This document shows positions 20,386 through 33,288 of a stretch of DNA of 64,000 nt, piece after piece. The stretch's first letter is position 1. Each line of letters begins with the position of its first letter. The translations under genes were made by a program, and so were the position numbers. This DNA comes from Aplysia californica (lineage: Eukaryota > Mollusca > Gastropoda > Aplysiida > Aplysiidae): contig NW_004797406.1 in NCBI RefSeq assembly GCF_000002075.1, positions 1,187,181-1,251,180 on the forward strand. Reading direction: 5' to 3'. The notes under the pieces were generated by a model, which was given only the letters and a program-made list of their open reading frames with translations, did not search any database and was not told the DNA's origin.

Positions 20386-20589
20386 ATATTGTGACAGCCT
20401 ATGGTTGGAATCAACCAGTCCGGAAAATTTGTCTCTAAGGTCAACATGATTGTCAACTGTGTCAATATATACTATTGTATATATAATGTATTGTTTACAT
20501 CGACATCAAGGGTTTAGGATGTCAACGCCTTCTGTCAGTAGTGAACGTCATTATTAACTATTTACTGACAAACAAGATTTCTGTAATTC

Positions 20590-22850
20590 GTCATGTCCAT
20601 AAAAATACAATGAGATAGAGAAAATCAAGGGAGGTAAAAAAGAACATTAAAACAATTTACGTGGTTGGCTCCGTTGATGATTGTGTTGACTGTGTGAAAA
20701 CAAGAAGATGAGTGAAAGTAGGTACCAGAAACTAAATTTTCAGAGTAACTGTATGCCAAATGTATCTGTTCCATTTGAAAGACCTATATCTGCTGAGCAT
20801 TTTGGTACCATTCTTTAACCTCTCAGTCATTTTTTAAGAAAATGGTAGTTGTTTAAAATTTGATCAAATTTGTTAAAGTCAGTCACTGGCTGCAACCCCA
20901 TGTTTGACAGATAATAAAAGAGTACCAAATACACTAATCATCTTCACATTAACAGAGTACAATCACTATAACAAATATATGGAGCCTAATTTTTTTCAAG
21001 ACTGTGAGACCATTACAAATCAGTATTTTATCGCCCCAAACAAGATGATCTGTCGTTATTTCGACAAAAACATGAAGCGTTGAACCGGCCGGCGCCGCAT
21101 CGGCCCCCACGGCGAGCGAATTGGCGTACTGTAGTGTACCCCACGTGCGAGGTCTCATGCTTTCCAAGTCTCGCGGAAGGGTTAATGCAAAATAATTTCA
21201 CACTAATTACTTTATTCCAAAAGGAAATGAACTAATCTTTTAATTGATATCTGTTTTGAGCCGGTACTTTACATATTTCGAGTAAAAAATTATCTTTTAA
21301 AATTTTGACGGTATTTTTAAAGGCTTTCTATTTAAACGCCAAAGGCCAAATATTTACAGCGGGAAAGCCCGTTTAAAGCTCTACATTTCTCCACCAATGA
21401 AAAGACGGTATTTAATCATCCCTTGTTACGCGAAGCATTTGAATGCATGCATGTCAATTTTTTAACCGGCCAACCATGCATTCCGACCACAAGGGGCTTC
21501 GCTTTCCTCGGCGATTCTCCAGCTCCTAATAATCGGACATATAAACAACTTACAAGTTACACCATTGTAACGAGGAAAAGCTGAACTTTTACATGGTATA
21601 CGGCATTTGGAGTTTTATAGCGAAAGAGCAAAGAAACAGCGATCGGAATTACCCCGACTTCACCGATACCACGCGGTCGGAAGGCCATGAGTGCCCACGA
21701 GGCCGTGTTTACGCTACCTAGTGAAAGTGGAAAGCAGAAAATCTCACTTATGCGCAGCCAACTTCCAAGTCATTCCTTTCCTCCCATTTCATTGGCTTAC
21801 AAAAAGTTACACCTCTTGCCATCCGCACCGCTCGCGTCCCACAGCATGATTGCACACGTGTTGAGCCAGTCATGCGGTGCAGTCAACATCATTCCCCTTC
21901 CCCCTTCCTCCAGCCTCCCGTGGTGAGACAAGGGCCACGTTTTGGCTCTCACAATAACAAAGTAACACCTACCCACAGCCGGAAAGGCTGTAAAACCAGG
22001 TCTTTAGTTGAGAATGCGAAGTGGATTTGTTTGAGATTCGATTGTTGCGTGTTCCGAGTGTTCAGAAACCCTGTGAAGTCTATACAAAGAAAACATAGGG
22101 ACTGAAATGGGACCGAGCTTTAAGTTCGAGATACCCGAGAATTCGTGATTTTCGTGTTTGAGATTCATGGACTGTACTGTAGCACCCAGAGCTACATTGC
22201 ACTGAGTCCTCCTACTGAATCGCACCTAGAGCGGCATTGCGAAGCATTTCTTCAATTGGCGAATGCGCGACCTGCCGAGGTATGCAGTTCTGTGAGGTCT
22301 AGGAATAATTCCCGATTAGATTTGACTGAAAATGAGGCTATATAGCAAAAGTAGAATTGTTCTTCTTTCTTCGAGATTTTGAATGGTCAAATTTGAATCA
22401 GAATTAGTGAGTGTGTGAATTTTTAAAGTAGCCTAATTATAACAAAATGAAGGGTGTTATGGCGTTGAAACTTGGAAAGTTTGAAATTACATTAAAATTC
22501 AACCAATGGAGCAATCTCGACAAAACAAAGACACATTGAAATTCTACTGTAATATAATATGGTATTTTTAAGTCACTAGAGTAGTTTGTTATTTTTAAAT
22601 TGGACGAAATAGATGGGTAACGAATGAAACCTGATAGCCACAACTATAAAGAGAAAAATAAGTACCTTGCCTATACTGTACCCAACTGAAACTGACATGT
22701 TGGAAACGGTATTCTTTTCCTAATATTATAGTTGCGTTTTACCCCGATCGTTTTGTAAAGAAAAATATTTTTTATGAATGTTTTAAAAATATGATAATTT
22801 TAGACCATCTCCCTGTTCCAGGATTTCGGGGCATGCATCAGGACAAATCT
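20590..22850. other. RBCK1 3' flank, no gene seen; CpG-rich part
   Basis: No coding sequence supported. Bases 21060-21180 and 21360-21880 are richer in CpG than the surroundings (for example GGCCGGCGCCGCATCGG). This could be a promoter of an unseen transcript, or a repeat. Confidence 0.3.
20913..20918 (+). terminator. Candidate polyadenylation signal for RBCK1
   Basis: This is an AATAAA hexamer about 590 bases after the RBCK1 stop, the first canonical hexamer I noticed downstream. There is no independent support for cleavage here. Confidence 0.3.
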
Positions 22851-22854
22851 CCAA

Positions 22855-23260
22855 GAGCTAAATGGTTAATAGTTGTCACTGACATGTATCATCTGCTGTA
22901 TTATATTATGATGTGAAAATCAGTCGCTGATGCTAACGTCAAGTGCCAATATAATAGTCCCCAGAGTCAGTATCAACTGTTCCCAATGCCCGCGTCCACG
23001 AACATTTCCTTCTATCATCACTGACATCATTGTAAACCCACAATGACATCAACATCAGATGTCTCTGATTTCAAAATCAACTGTCCCTGATGGCTACATA
23101 ATATGTCACTGATGCCAACATTGATTGTCACTGATATCAACTTACATTATCAGTTTCAAATGTTACCGACATCAACGCCAGTTGTGACTTAAGTCAATGG
23201 TAACTGTCATTGACCATTATTTCCTAATTACCTTCACTGATGGTATCATCAATTGCCATT
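22855..23260 (+). repeat. Diverged 22-bp minisatellite (TGTCACTGATRYCAAC-type)
   Basis: Tandem units such as TGTCACTGATGCCAACATTG and TGTCACTGATATCAACTTAC repeat at 22-bp spacing with decay to either side. They resemble the sequence around the RBCK1 stop codon 2.5 kb upstream. Confidence 0.6.
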
Positions 23261-25397
23261 GAGATTTATATATTACATGACTACTGTCGAAGTTTTGCGA
23301 TTACTTGTCTTTTTTTTTTTTTCTCACACACCTTTTCCTCAGCGATATTAGCCATTTCCCAGGTCACTGGCCATTCTGTAGGTCACTACCCATGCTGTGG
23401 TCCACTCTCTGGCCAAGTTGTGGGTCTTTGGACGTGTATATTTGTGTGTGTGTGTGTGTGTATGTGTATGATATGTGTGCCTGTGTGAATGTTCTAGTGT
23501 CCTTCGATTTCTCATGCTGTATCAACCCATTTCTGTACACCAACTTCGCCAGTACAGACAAATCTGTATACATACACAAATAGTCCACTCGAGTCTATAG
23601 ACATAAACTGACCTGCTGTACATGTACTTGTATGTAGACTCGCCTACCGTGGACACTTTTGTATGTGCATAGATCTGGCTTTCCATACATCATACTGTTT
23701 AAAAATAAGCAGTTCCGACACGAAATTCCTGTGAACATGAAAGGATTTCAAATCTCCAGATTTTTTCCCCTTCTTTATTCTATGCACCTGTAAATTCCCA
23801 TTGTTACTCACAATCATAAATTCCAACAGATTTGATTAACATGAAGCAACTTTGGGTTGTTTTACTTTTACCCCTTTTACTGACTGAGTGTCCCCCTTTC
23901 CTTTTTTTTTCGCACACAGTATCCTTGTAATCTTCCTATTGTTGTCAATACATGTCACACAACATGTGTTCAATAGGCTGGGATCCCTCCCTCCCTTATG
24001 GAATGCCCTTTCCCACTTCATATATATATATATACATTTTATGCATAGCAGGTGATGAGAAGGTGGCTTTGATTTAACAGGACAAGGAGATGAGACACTG
24101 GGAAGCTGCCAACCATCCCTAATTTGTAGATGGAAACTTCCCCGATTATATTTATTATGTGCACTTATGATTTATGAATTCCATGTATTATTAACAAATT
24201 ATCAATTTGTTTTTGTTCTTTTAAGCTGAGCAAGAAAAAATAGTGACATGGTATTGTTTACCGCCCCTATCAAGACTAGTAGGTTATGTGAGAGGCAATT
24301 ACACTAAATAGTTGAATTGGAATGAAAAATCATCAAGTGAATAGCTACAACCTCTGATAAACCTCAGTCTCAGGTTGAAAATAAGGTTTCCTTTTTTAAT
24401 AATTTCCAAAAGTTTGCAGCTCTGCATGTGTTATTAATGACTAAAAACAGATGACCATGTATGTTGACGCCATCCAAGAAACAGTAAGAAAGTGGTTCCT
24501 TCTCCTCTATTGTTTTTTTTTCTTTAGCTCTCTACTTAACTAGAAATCAGCTTGACAAGACGAAATTTTTGTCAGGCTTTTCTCAGCTGGTCCAGCAAAA
24601 GACACCGAAGGAACCGTCATAACTTTGACTTTAACAGAAAATCTTAAACACCTTTTTACTATTATTTATGTACAAGTCTATAAGATTAAAGTACATACAG
24701 ATGCCGTAATCATCTGAAAGGAATATTGTGGCTTGATTGGTGTTGGTTTCTTCTCATGGTGAGGTGAGGATTTCATCCGTATTGTCACAGCACATGATGT
24801 GACTTGTGAGTGACATAAGTTTGTCCTATCCAGTTTCCCACGGTCATTGAGGTGTGTGACTGTCCATTTTTCTTTTCTAGTCTTCTCCCATCATTATGAT
24901 GATGAGCTCTCAAGACTCAGCATGTGTTGATTTCAGATTCTTAATATTTATTTGTATTCTTTGATCTTTAATGGTGATATAAATAAAATTTTTCTACATC
25001 ATTCTTTGTTCTCAGTTATTAAACTGATAAAGAGAGTAAGTTCTTTGCGAGTCACAAATTTAGACTTCGACGCCATTTTTTTCGTCAACTTGACATGTTG
25101 GGTCAACTTGACATATTCAGTATATATATTACATATAGTATAGTGATTCCATAGGATGCACTAAACACTAAATCATTAGATGAATGAACTGATCTTGTTG
25201 AATGTGCAAAGAACTGAAGAGGTAGACATCGTGATAGTACAGGGTATGCCAATTAAAAGGACCAGTAGTGATTCTATAGGATCATAAGAATGTAGTATGG
25301 TAAGCAAAGAACCAATTTCAGTTTGAGTTTGAGGAAAAAGTAGCACATCAAACACAATAACAGTCATTTAGTGCAGGAGAAAAGTAAGACAGAGAGA
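23261..25397. other. Intergenic, no gene seen
   Basis: Short (TG)n and (TA)n runs occur at 23443-23461 and 24021-24033. No open frame with supporting evidence and no recognised element. Confidence 0.4.
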
Positions 25398-25586
25398 AAC
25401 AACTGAGGAAAAGAAAAGAGGTAGGAATGAACCGATAGAATCCTTTCATGTACCGTAATAAACAACTGAGAAAAAGAAAAGAGGTAGGAATGAACCGATA
25501 GAATCCTTTCATGTACCGTAATAAACAACTGAGGAAAAGAAAAGAGGTAGGAAGGAACCTATAGAATCCTTTAATGTACCGTAATA
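25398..25586 (+). repeat. 63-bp tandem repeat, three units
   Basis: Units start AACAACTGAGGAAAAGAAAA at 25398, 25461 and 25524, with only a few differences, so the array is recent. Confidence 0.9.
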
Positions 25587-26222
25587 AAGTTGCCCAATCA
25601 CAGCTGTATATATGAAGACTACAAGGGGAAAGCGCCCTTTAAAGAAATTATAGCTGTAATTTTTTTTTATTCTTATCTTCCACATACTTGCATGTCAGAA
25701 GAAAAAAAAGATATTCTATTTGCATGGAACTTTCTATCATAAGTGAAGTCATTCCACCACTGTGTCACCTCAGTTTGTCAGTCTCTATGAGCTGAGACCG
25801 ATAGGTGACACTTCCAGACTGAACAGTTGCAATGGCATGTTTTAGTTTAATTGTCAATTGGAGGGAAATTTCAACACATTCTCAACCCAACTTCACATAC
25901 CGGTACATGTATTTCACATGAATCAAAAAAGCACTTGAACGCTGGTCTATGGCATAAAATAACAACTTTAATTTCACATGTTGAAATAATACAACTCCCC
26001 TTAAGCACTCTACATTTTGTCAAACAATCACCATAATTGTGCTTACTTGTTTACAGTTTTATCTTTTAGTTTTAAAATATATATAAAATAAGAGTAATAC
26101 CAGTACATGTACTAGATTTTAATATCAGCATATCCCCTAAAGAACCATGTATAATTCTAGTCATTTCAGGACATCAGGACTAGGTTTCCTTTGGAGTTAG
26201 AGTAATGGTGTTTGTTGGGTTA

Positions 26223-27884
26223 TACAGTCGAACCTATCCAAGACAGTATCACAAGGGAGCCGGGGGAAAAATTTTGTTGCAGACATTTTCTGTCTTGGAC
26301 AAGGGAATGTAAGAATTTAAGGGGAAGTGGGATGTGCACAGAGCCAGCCTTACAAATACATGGAGGGAACAAAGACCACCGGTTCGGTCAGCAAGCAGTG
26401 GTCAAGACTTCAAACCTCCCAAATGCTATCCTAGCCACTCTGATCGCAGCATGCGTCAGTCTAGCTATTCCTTTGCCACCCGTGCTTACATCTCCTGAGG
26501 ACCATTGTTCAACCAGCTAAAAACAGAAGCAATTAAACATCTTCGCTTTCACCCATCGATGCAATAAGCACAATCATCCAATGCCACCCCTCTCCTGCAT
26601 GTAACACCCATGCGTAATATTTTATTCTTGGCTGTTGATCAGGGTGTAAGGAAGATGTCATATTTCACACCTCTGGCTATCCAAGAAAGTTTCCTCGCTG
26701 GCTCACCACTTGAGCACTTTGAAAAGAAAGAGGGGTGAGATTTCACACCCACACCATCCAGACCATCTCAGTAACAACTAACCACCTTCCCCCTTCCTCC
26801 CTTTCTCCTCTGGTGGAAAAGCTAAAAAAGGTTAGCGCCAGTGGCACCAAAACTGGGACTTTTGTTTCAAATCATAATTGTGCAGGCAAAAAGCATTTTC
26901 TGTCTTCAACAGTCAAAACCCTCTCAAAGGAAAGGAATTTTTCAGTCCGTTTTCGAGTTGTGAAGCTTTCCATCAATGGCAGAAGTACAATCAAACCTTG
27001 TTATACAGCCCCCCCCCCCCCCCCTCCTCACTGTACCGCCAACCCCACTTATTGCCAGGTTTTGCCTATGTACAAAAAGAAACGCTATATATATAAATAT
27101 TGCTTTGTGCTTTCACCTCGTCATCCACCAACTCGCTGAGTTGTATGGTCCTAATCAAATGAATGTAAATTTGCCCCGCTATACCTCTAACGAACCAGCC
27201 ACCAGAGATACACAATACACACAGCCCTGATCCATGGCCGCCTGATAATCTCTTTCCCCACACGCGTCTGCAAATCAGGCTCATTTCTAACACTTGTCGC
27301 CGGTTTGCTCCTGATTTTCCCTGATTCTGAAAATGTTACAGTATAATTTTTAGGCTTTGGCAAATATTTTAAAAAGAAATTGGAATGACATTTTAAAGTT
27401 GCTGGTAGAATCTTCACCACCTCGGCTTGTCAACAAAATATCTTGCGTCGCCAGAAATCATCCAGACAACCAAAACGTGGGCGGGCATCCGTGAGGCTTT
27501 TGTATTGTAAGGACTAGCACTCAAGTCTACGTGAAAGGTCTGAGGCAGCACAAGGTCTGACCAGTATTGGGTACAAAAATTGAACCAAAAGCTGAAGTTG
27601 TAACATGTAATTGGTTGCTATTCCTTCCCCCCTGCTCATGGCAATCCCACATAACAAACCTAGATGAGTAAAGGCAGGCTAGAGAATAGTTACTGTCTCT
27701 AGTCTCCACCAGTCTACCACTACTCAAGATGGCAATCAGTATTAGTATTATCCCATTATTCTGCTCGTCCCAAAGTAGGCAGTATATCGAGGTTTGACTG
27801 TATTGTAATTATAGAGGAATTTATCAAAGGGGGAGCGGGGAGATTCTGTCATGACAGGTTTCAATATTGGCAGGTTCAACTGTA
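26223..27884 (+). mobile_element. Nested pogo/Tigger-like elements (outer ends)
   Basis: Left TACAGTCGAACCT and right (reverse complement) TACAGTTGAACCTGCC form inverted ends with TA flanks. Inside lies a second pair of inverted ends at 26986 and 27802. No transposase frame is evident between the ends. Confidence 0.5.
26986..27802 (+). mobile_element. Inner pogo/Tigger-like element
   Basis: The ends are TACAATCAAACCTTGTTATA (left) and, reversed, TACAGTCAAACCTCGATATA (right), a pogo-type signature. A C run at 27009-27024 follows the left end. The interior has no supported coding. Confidence 0.55.
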
Positions 27885-28609
27885 ATTTAGGGGAGATGAT
27901 ACAAATTGGATCCGAATAAGGAAGGCTACGATTTGGGAACAGGGGAAGATCACAGTACACAGAGTTTATGCTGCCAAAACGGCACATATATAAAATGTTT
28001 TAGTGACAGCATACATACATGTGCAAACAATCAAAATTGAACATGTAAACATGGACATTTATCAAAAACAAAAGGCGTATGCACAGATGCTTGGTAGAAA
28101 CAGATCAACATCTCAAGTTAACGTTAACAGTTAACCAAAACAATTTTCATAATTAAGAATTCTGAGCGCACAGTACTCTGAATGTTGCTCTGGATCTATC
28201 TCAACAGCCTGCATACTTGTACTTAAGTGAATGCCAAGAGAAGCTTTTGCTAAAAAGTTAAAATAGCATTCGATGTACTTTTGAACTTGATCGGTCTCAT
28301 AATTCGTGAGTCTAACAAAAATACAAAGCAGCTTCAAAAAGGATGAAATTGCAAATAGGAAATAAAGAAAACAAGCCAAAAGTTATGGATTTTCCCAAGA
28401 TTATACTTGATATCGGAAGCAGAAGCTCCCACCAAAATTTAAAATGTTTTTAAAAATCACACTATTGTCATCAGTATTCTCCTCATTTGTTTCTCTCTTG
28501 GCCTTCTTGATACTCTAGACTACACCAATACTAGTTGATGACATTTGTGAGGCAAGCTAACAAAATGAGTTATTTCTTGGATTTTAGCCCTATGGACATA
28601 GACACATCA
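27885..28609. other. Intergenic, no gene seen
   Basis: AT-rich sequence with no recognisable element or supported open frame. Confidence 0.35.
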
Positions 28610-29420
28610 TACAGTCATGACGGCCACCTGTACAAACGACCACTTTTTATGTCCTCCCTTGCGTTTTTTCTTATATAACGTAACCGTGTAAAACTGCCAC
28701 CTGTCCAATGCGGCCGGCCGCGGCCACCTTATTTTATCAACCCGGGACAAATTTACCTGCCTCAGGCGGCCAAGGGTGGTCACTCATTGCCCGACGCTTT
28801 GTCATAAATTTTGAATCGGCCCCTCATGTTGTGGGCAGGCCTTCATAATTCATTGACCTGTCGTTATTGTTAGTCCCTCCAATGAATGTCTACCCTAATT
28901 GACCAATGGGTAGGCCTAACAATCAATGTTCAACTGCTGGTGAGGGAAGTGTGATCCATCAAAACCTAAAAGCCCCACCAACAACTCGTGCACAAATCGT
29001 GTGTGAGGTGACTGGTCACTGTTTGGTTTACCAAATCTGAACAAAGTAAGAATGGACATTGACATGAAGTTGCGACAAAAGCGTTGCTCGTTCTCAAAGA
29101 GGTGACGACCCGTTTGTTTGTTTTACAATGGCACTCGGTCTTCATCATCGTACTTGCATAAAATAATATTTCGTTTACTTTACCCTTACACAAAATCAGC
29201 AACAAAAAGAAAGCTAAACATAAAACAAACCCCCATTTTTCAAAAGAAAACAAAAACCCTTTTGAATAAGCCTGAGATCAGCCCCAGTTTGGACCTCAGT
29301 AGAGAATGGTTTGCTTTCTTCATTTTGATCAGTCCTGCCTAAGACGGCCACCTGTGTTATACGGCCATTTTTCTCCTTGACAACGGGTGGCCGTTTTACT
29401 TTTACACAGGTTTTACTGTA
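28610..29420 (+). mobile_element. pogo/Tigger-like element P1, copy 2 (uninterrupted)
   Basis: An 811-bp copy with ends TACAGTCATGACGGCC (left) and, reversed, TACAGTAAAACCTGTGTAAA (right). It aligns with both halves of the copy at 8808-11124 and with 54437-54960. No transposase remnant was noticed. Confidence 0.75.
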
Positions 29421-31054
29421 TTTATAGATTGAGTTCTGGTACAATTATTTTTAAGTGACCTTGACCATCAATAATTTATTTATAGAGGCACCGACCATCC
29501 ATGTCCAGGTGCTGTTTTAGCCACAATTTATAAGTATGAAATGATAAAAGGCATGTTACACTTAAAGAAAACGGCATCAGTTAAAAATTTTCAAGTCTGA
29601 TGATTCCTGGGTGAATTTGCAGCTGATATATACTCTCAATGTGGATTGCAAAAAGTAACTCACTCGGTCAGCACGCCTCACATCTGGATAATGGTCACAA
29701 TTGATTTTCTTCTTCCTCACAGACAACTGCAACCCAGACGCAGCAATAAATTTGATCAAAACTGCATATATTCTATCAACGCTAAAAAGTATAAAAACAA
29801 ACCATAGGTTGTATCAACATAATCAGAGGGTAAAAAACACTGACTAGAATATTGAACTCCATACATACGTTCTTTGGTTGGCAAGCTTCACATGTAAAAC
29901 GGAATCAACAGATTCGAGTAAAAAAGAAATAGCACAATACTTTAGTTCTCACCATATACTGACGACATTTACATATAAAAACGTTTTCTCTGATATAAAG
30001 CATTTTCATTAGATTATATATAATATATAGTGTGACATCGAGTTTCTGCTTTAGTAAAATTCACCAAGGCATTGGTATTATATTTTTGAGATTTATGAGC
30101 AGTGTAAAGTACAGAGACATTTACCAATTAAAACATGACAAGGTACAAGAGTCGCTTATGACGGACACTGGCAACAAAGGTCACTGAGGGACGTCAGGAC
30201 ACCACAAGCAGAAGCGGCAGAAGTGTCTTATAAAAACTGACACGGAACACGTGAATATTGCACTGTAGTAAAAAATGAGGTAATCCAGAGCACACAGCAT
30301 AGAATCTCTCTCCCAACTACCCACCATTTGGTAGCTGAATACATCATTCAGAACACATGCCCCCCCCCCCCCCTCATCCATTACTCAACTTAGACCAATC
30401 ACGAGGAATCCTCCTCAGTGTGGTCAAAGTCAAATAACCAAAGACTAGTAAAAGATTGGAGTAACAGACTGTGAAACACAGAATATCATACATTTACATT
30501 GCACAATCCCTATCCAACATTTAAAAAAAGATTACCATCAAGAAATAAGAAAAAATGCCATCAACGAATAAGACATCAAACAAAAATACCTAAGAGACAC
30601 TGAAGTAGAATTCTTGGCCGTTACAATTATTACGTCAAAGGGTATCACATCGGAAACCACAGTAATTGGTAACCCATCACCAAGTTATGGTTTGCATACA
30701 GTCGGGCAGAGATAACACAAACACGCAAAACTCAAAATCAAGGATTGCTCACGAGTCAGACAAATGCCATTCTGAAACTGAACCACCATATTTTCTTTGT
30801 ATTGGTAACACTGTTTTCTCAAACATCTGTGTGGATTTGTAAAAAAGCCCATCTCGAAACACCTAATCAAATTTTTTCCCACAATTGTTTTGAATTTAAA
30901 TCGCCCTGCACGCATGGTGGAAAACAACACATCCATCCTCTTCAAGAGTGTCAGGTTACAGAGCACACCAGGCTTGCCCCCACACAGCATGATACACACA
31001 CTGCTGGTATTGAATCACATCATTGCACATAGCCTGTTGGTTGTGTGTGTGTAA
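29421..31054. other. Intergenic, no gene seen
   Basis: AT-rich with a C run at 30361-30373. No supported gene or element. Confidence 0.35.
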
Positions 31055-31067
31055 GGCACTAGAAGTT

Positions 31068-31195
31068 ACTCCTTGGCTCCTTCTTACTGCTGTCTTTCTA
31101 CTGCTACTCCTTGGCTCCTTCTTACTGCTGTCTTTCTACTGCTACTCCTTGGCTCCTTCTTACTGCTGTCTTTCTACTGCTTCTCCTTGGCTTCT
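31068..31195 (+). repeat. 38-bp tandem repeat, just over three units
   Basis: Units start ACTCCTTGGCTCCTTCTTAC at 31068, 31106 and 31144, nearly identical. The motif resembles the GGCTCCTTACTGCTGTC module repeated at 56.4-56.7 kb inside a SINE. Confidence 0.9.
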
Positions 31196-31322
31196 TCTAG
31201 CAGGAAAGGAGGTGAAAGGAGACAATTTTAGAGAAGAAAATTTTTCCGTCGCTACCCGGATTCGAACCCAGGACCTTAGAAAGACAGGCGAACATCTTAA
31301 CCTCAAGGTCACGAGAGCCCCC
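31196..31322 (-). mobile_element. tRNA-derived SINE head
   Basis: On the minus strand the sequence reads GGGGGCTCTCGTGACCTTGA, then a box B-like GGGTTCGAATCCGGG, then AAAATTGTCTCCTTTCACCT. It matches the start of the SINE at 56184 (+). Confidence 0.75.
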
Positions 31323-31345
31323 AAAGGCGCAACTGCAACGACTCG

Positions 31346-31735
31346 AGGAGTTACAACATGAAGGAATGAGGGCAATCCTTAGGTGCACATGGGACACCTC
31401 AGCTGAAGCAATGAGATACCTCCTAGACTTCCCATGACATCAAGGCTAAAGAGGGGCACAGAATGGATGACTCAAGCCACAAACACCATCAGTGAGTGCT
31501 GCCAGGTACAAGACATCAGGAGAGGCAGGGATTAGGTCGTGGTCGAAGATGCGCTCGGAGAGTACACAACGGTGAAGGCAACATAGGGAAGAGAATGTCG
31601 CGACTGGCTACTTGGAGCTAAAAACGCTGAAATTGAGACCCTGATAGTAGAAAAGCATAGCAAACAAGGAGATTCTGTGATCTTCACGGATGGATCAGTC
31701 AACAGAAAAGTCAAATCGAGCTTAGGCTTAGAAAC
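31346..31735 (+). mobile_element. Decayed RNase H-bearing LINE fragment
   Basis: Translation with several breaks gives LQHEGMRAILRCTWDTSAEA and MRYLLDFP of a reverse-transcriptase C-terminus. Then, about 270 bases on, GDSVIFTDGSVNRKVKSS, the start of an RNase H domain. It differs from the LINE at 3722. Confidence 0.6.
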
Positions 31736-32305
31736 ATAATTTTTCTCTGTCTGTGTGTGTCTCATGTGATGACAGTTACGTAACCGTTTTCTCTCAAAGA
31801 CGGCTGTCCGAAAAAGTTCTGTAAAAAAAAGCATGTGAAGTCAACATCTCCTCTGGATCTGACATAGAAACCAATTTATTTTAGTTTCATGACTCATCAG
31901 CATTACTCTCTTTGTCTCTCTTGCTTTTAAACTGGAAAAGTTGCACGTGCACACACTATCCATCCTTCTACCCTTTTGCCGATACCAGCTTAATTACCAG
32001 ATACTTTTCATGATGACACAGAAGAGAAACGTTAATTGACTCACAATAAAAACCAAACTTCAGATTTCAGCAGAGATTGACGAAAAGTCCTCCAGCACTA
32101 AATCAGAAATTTATAAGAATTAATATATCACCAATTCAATGCTTTCCATGTTTCTCAAAAGAACTTAATAAAATAAGAAATCAAGAAGGCCAGCATGTTA
32201 ACCTGACAACGCTGGCCCACTTTGCCAGATTTGAGAACATCAAGCTAGCAGTTTCAATGATTCCAGCAAACATGTGCCGTGTCTTTTCCAACCTCTGGTC
32301 CCATC

Positions 32306-32449
32306 CTGATGACTAATAAAGCAGGCAAAATTACAAAGGAACTTGGCCTTGACTTCACATGCAACACAGGATGGTTTGACAGGTTCAAAAAGAGACACAG
32401 CATTATTCAAGAAGCTGTAGACTGCAAATCTGCTACAGCAAATCCGTAG
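32306..32449 (+). pseudogene. Tigger/pogo transposase remnant (CENP-B-type helix-turn-helix)
   Basis: A 46-codon stretch reads ITKELGLDFTCNTGWFDRFK and KRHSIIQEA. GWxxRFKKRHxI is the hallmark of the second DNA-binding helix-turn-helix of Tigger/pogo and CENP-B proteins. No DDE domain is seen downstream, so this is a fragment. It may belong to the family that mobilised the pogo-like elements in this window. Confidence 0.7.
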
Positions 32450-32897
32450 CAGTAATTTATATTCCAACCATTGTACTGTCAGTTACTATCCTTGATACTC
32501 TTTAAAATCTCTTTAATTTTTTTGTTTATCGGTTTACCAAAACTATGGATTTATCTAACGCATTTGTCAATCCCTCATATGTTTGAGTTATCTGTGCCCG
32601 ACAGTACTTTGTAAAAAAAAAACCATCATGATCATATCAAGACTCATTCTTTGTAAACGCAAAACACTTGGCTGCCAACACAGTAAGTCATAAGTGAGTC
32701 GCTTCTCGGATACTGATATTATCAACGCTTAACCTTCCGTTCAACACAACCCACATACTTTTGGAACAAAATACTGAGTCGTTAACATTATGACCGTATC
32801 ATGACTGACACAAGGTGTACACACAAACAAGTTGCGACAATACAACCTAGTCAAGACTCGTACACACTGTAAACACAAACATTTGTGAGGCATCGTG

Positions 32898-33288
32898 GTG
32901 AAACCAGGCGCTCATCGAAATAATGATATCGAAGATACCAGCTTTCTGCCAGTTTGACAATTATTATCGAATTTTTGTTTTTGGGCTCAACAACTTTCAC
33001 GTCCATTGAAAATATTTCACTGAGGACTTTACTAAAACGGTGCAAATAAATTAACATTTTCAATTTCTTAAGACTGTCGAGCTATGAAAGTCACAAAACT
33101 TTGGAGGCCATTTTCTTGCTACTTTTTACCTCTGAAACCAGGCCACCCCCACCTCCTTCAATCGCAAATATCTCAACTTCTATTCAAAATAGATGGGTAT
33201 TTTTCCATCAAAAGCAAGACAAATGAACAGGCTTACGATGGTACCAATAACTCCATTTGCCCAAAAATTGACAAGCACCTGATTCCAC
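32898..33288 (-). mobile_element. MITE family M1, copy 2
   Basis: The reverse complement starts GTGGAATCAGGTGCTTGTCA and contains TTTGTCTTGCTTTTGATGGA and GCCTGGTTTCAGAGGTAAAA, each matching copy 1 at 2126-2501. The other end reads GTGAAACCAGGCGCTCATCG. A third, more decayed relative may lie at 59760-60220. Confidence 0.7.
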
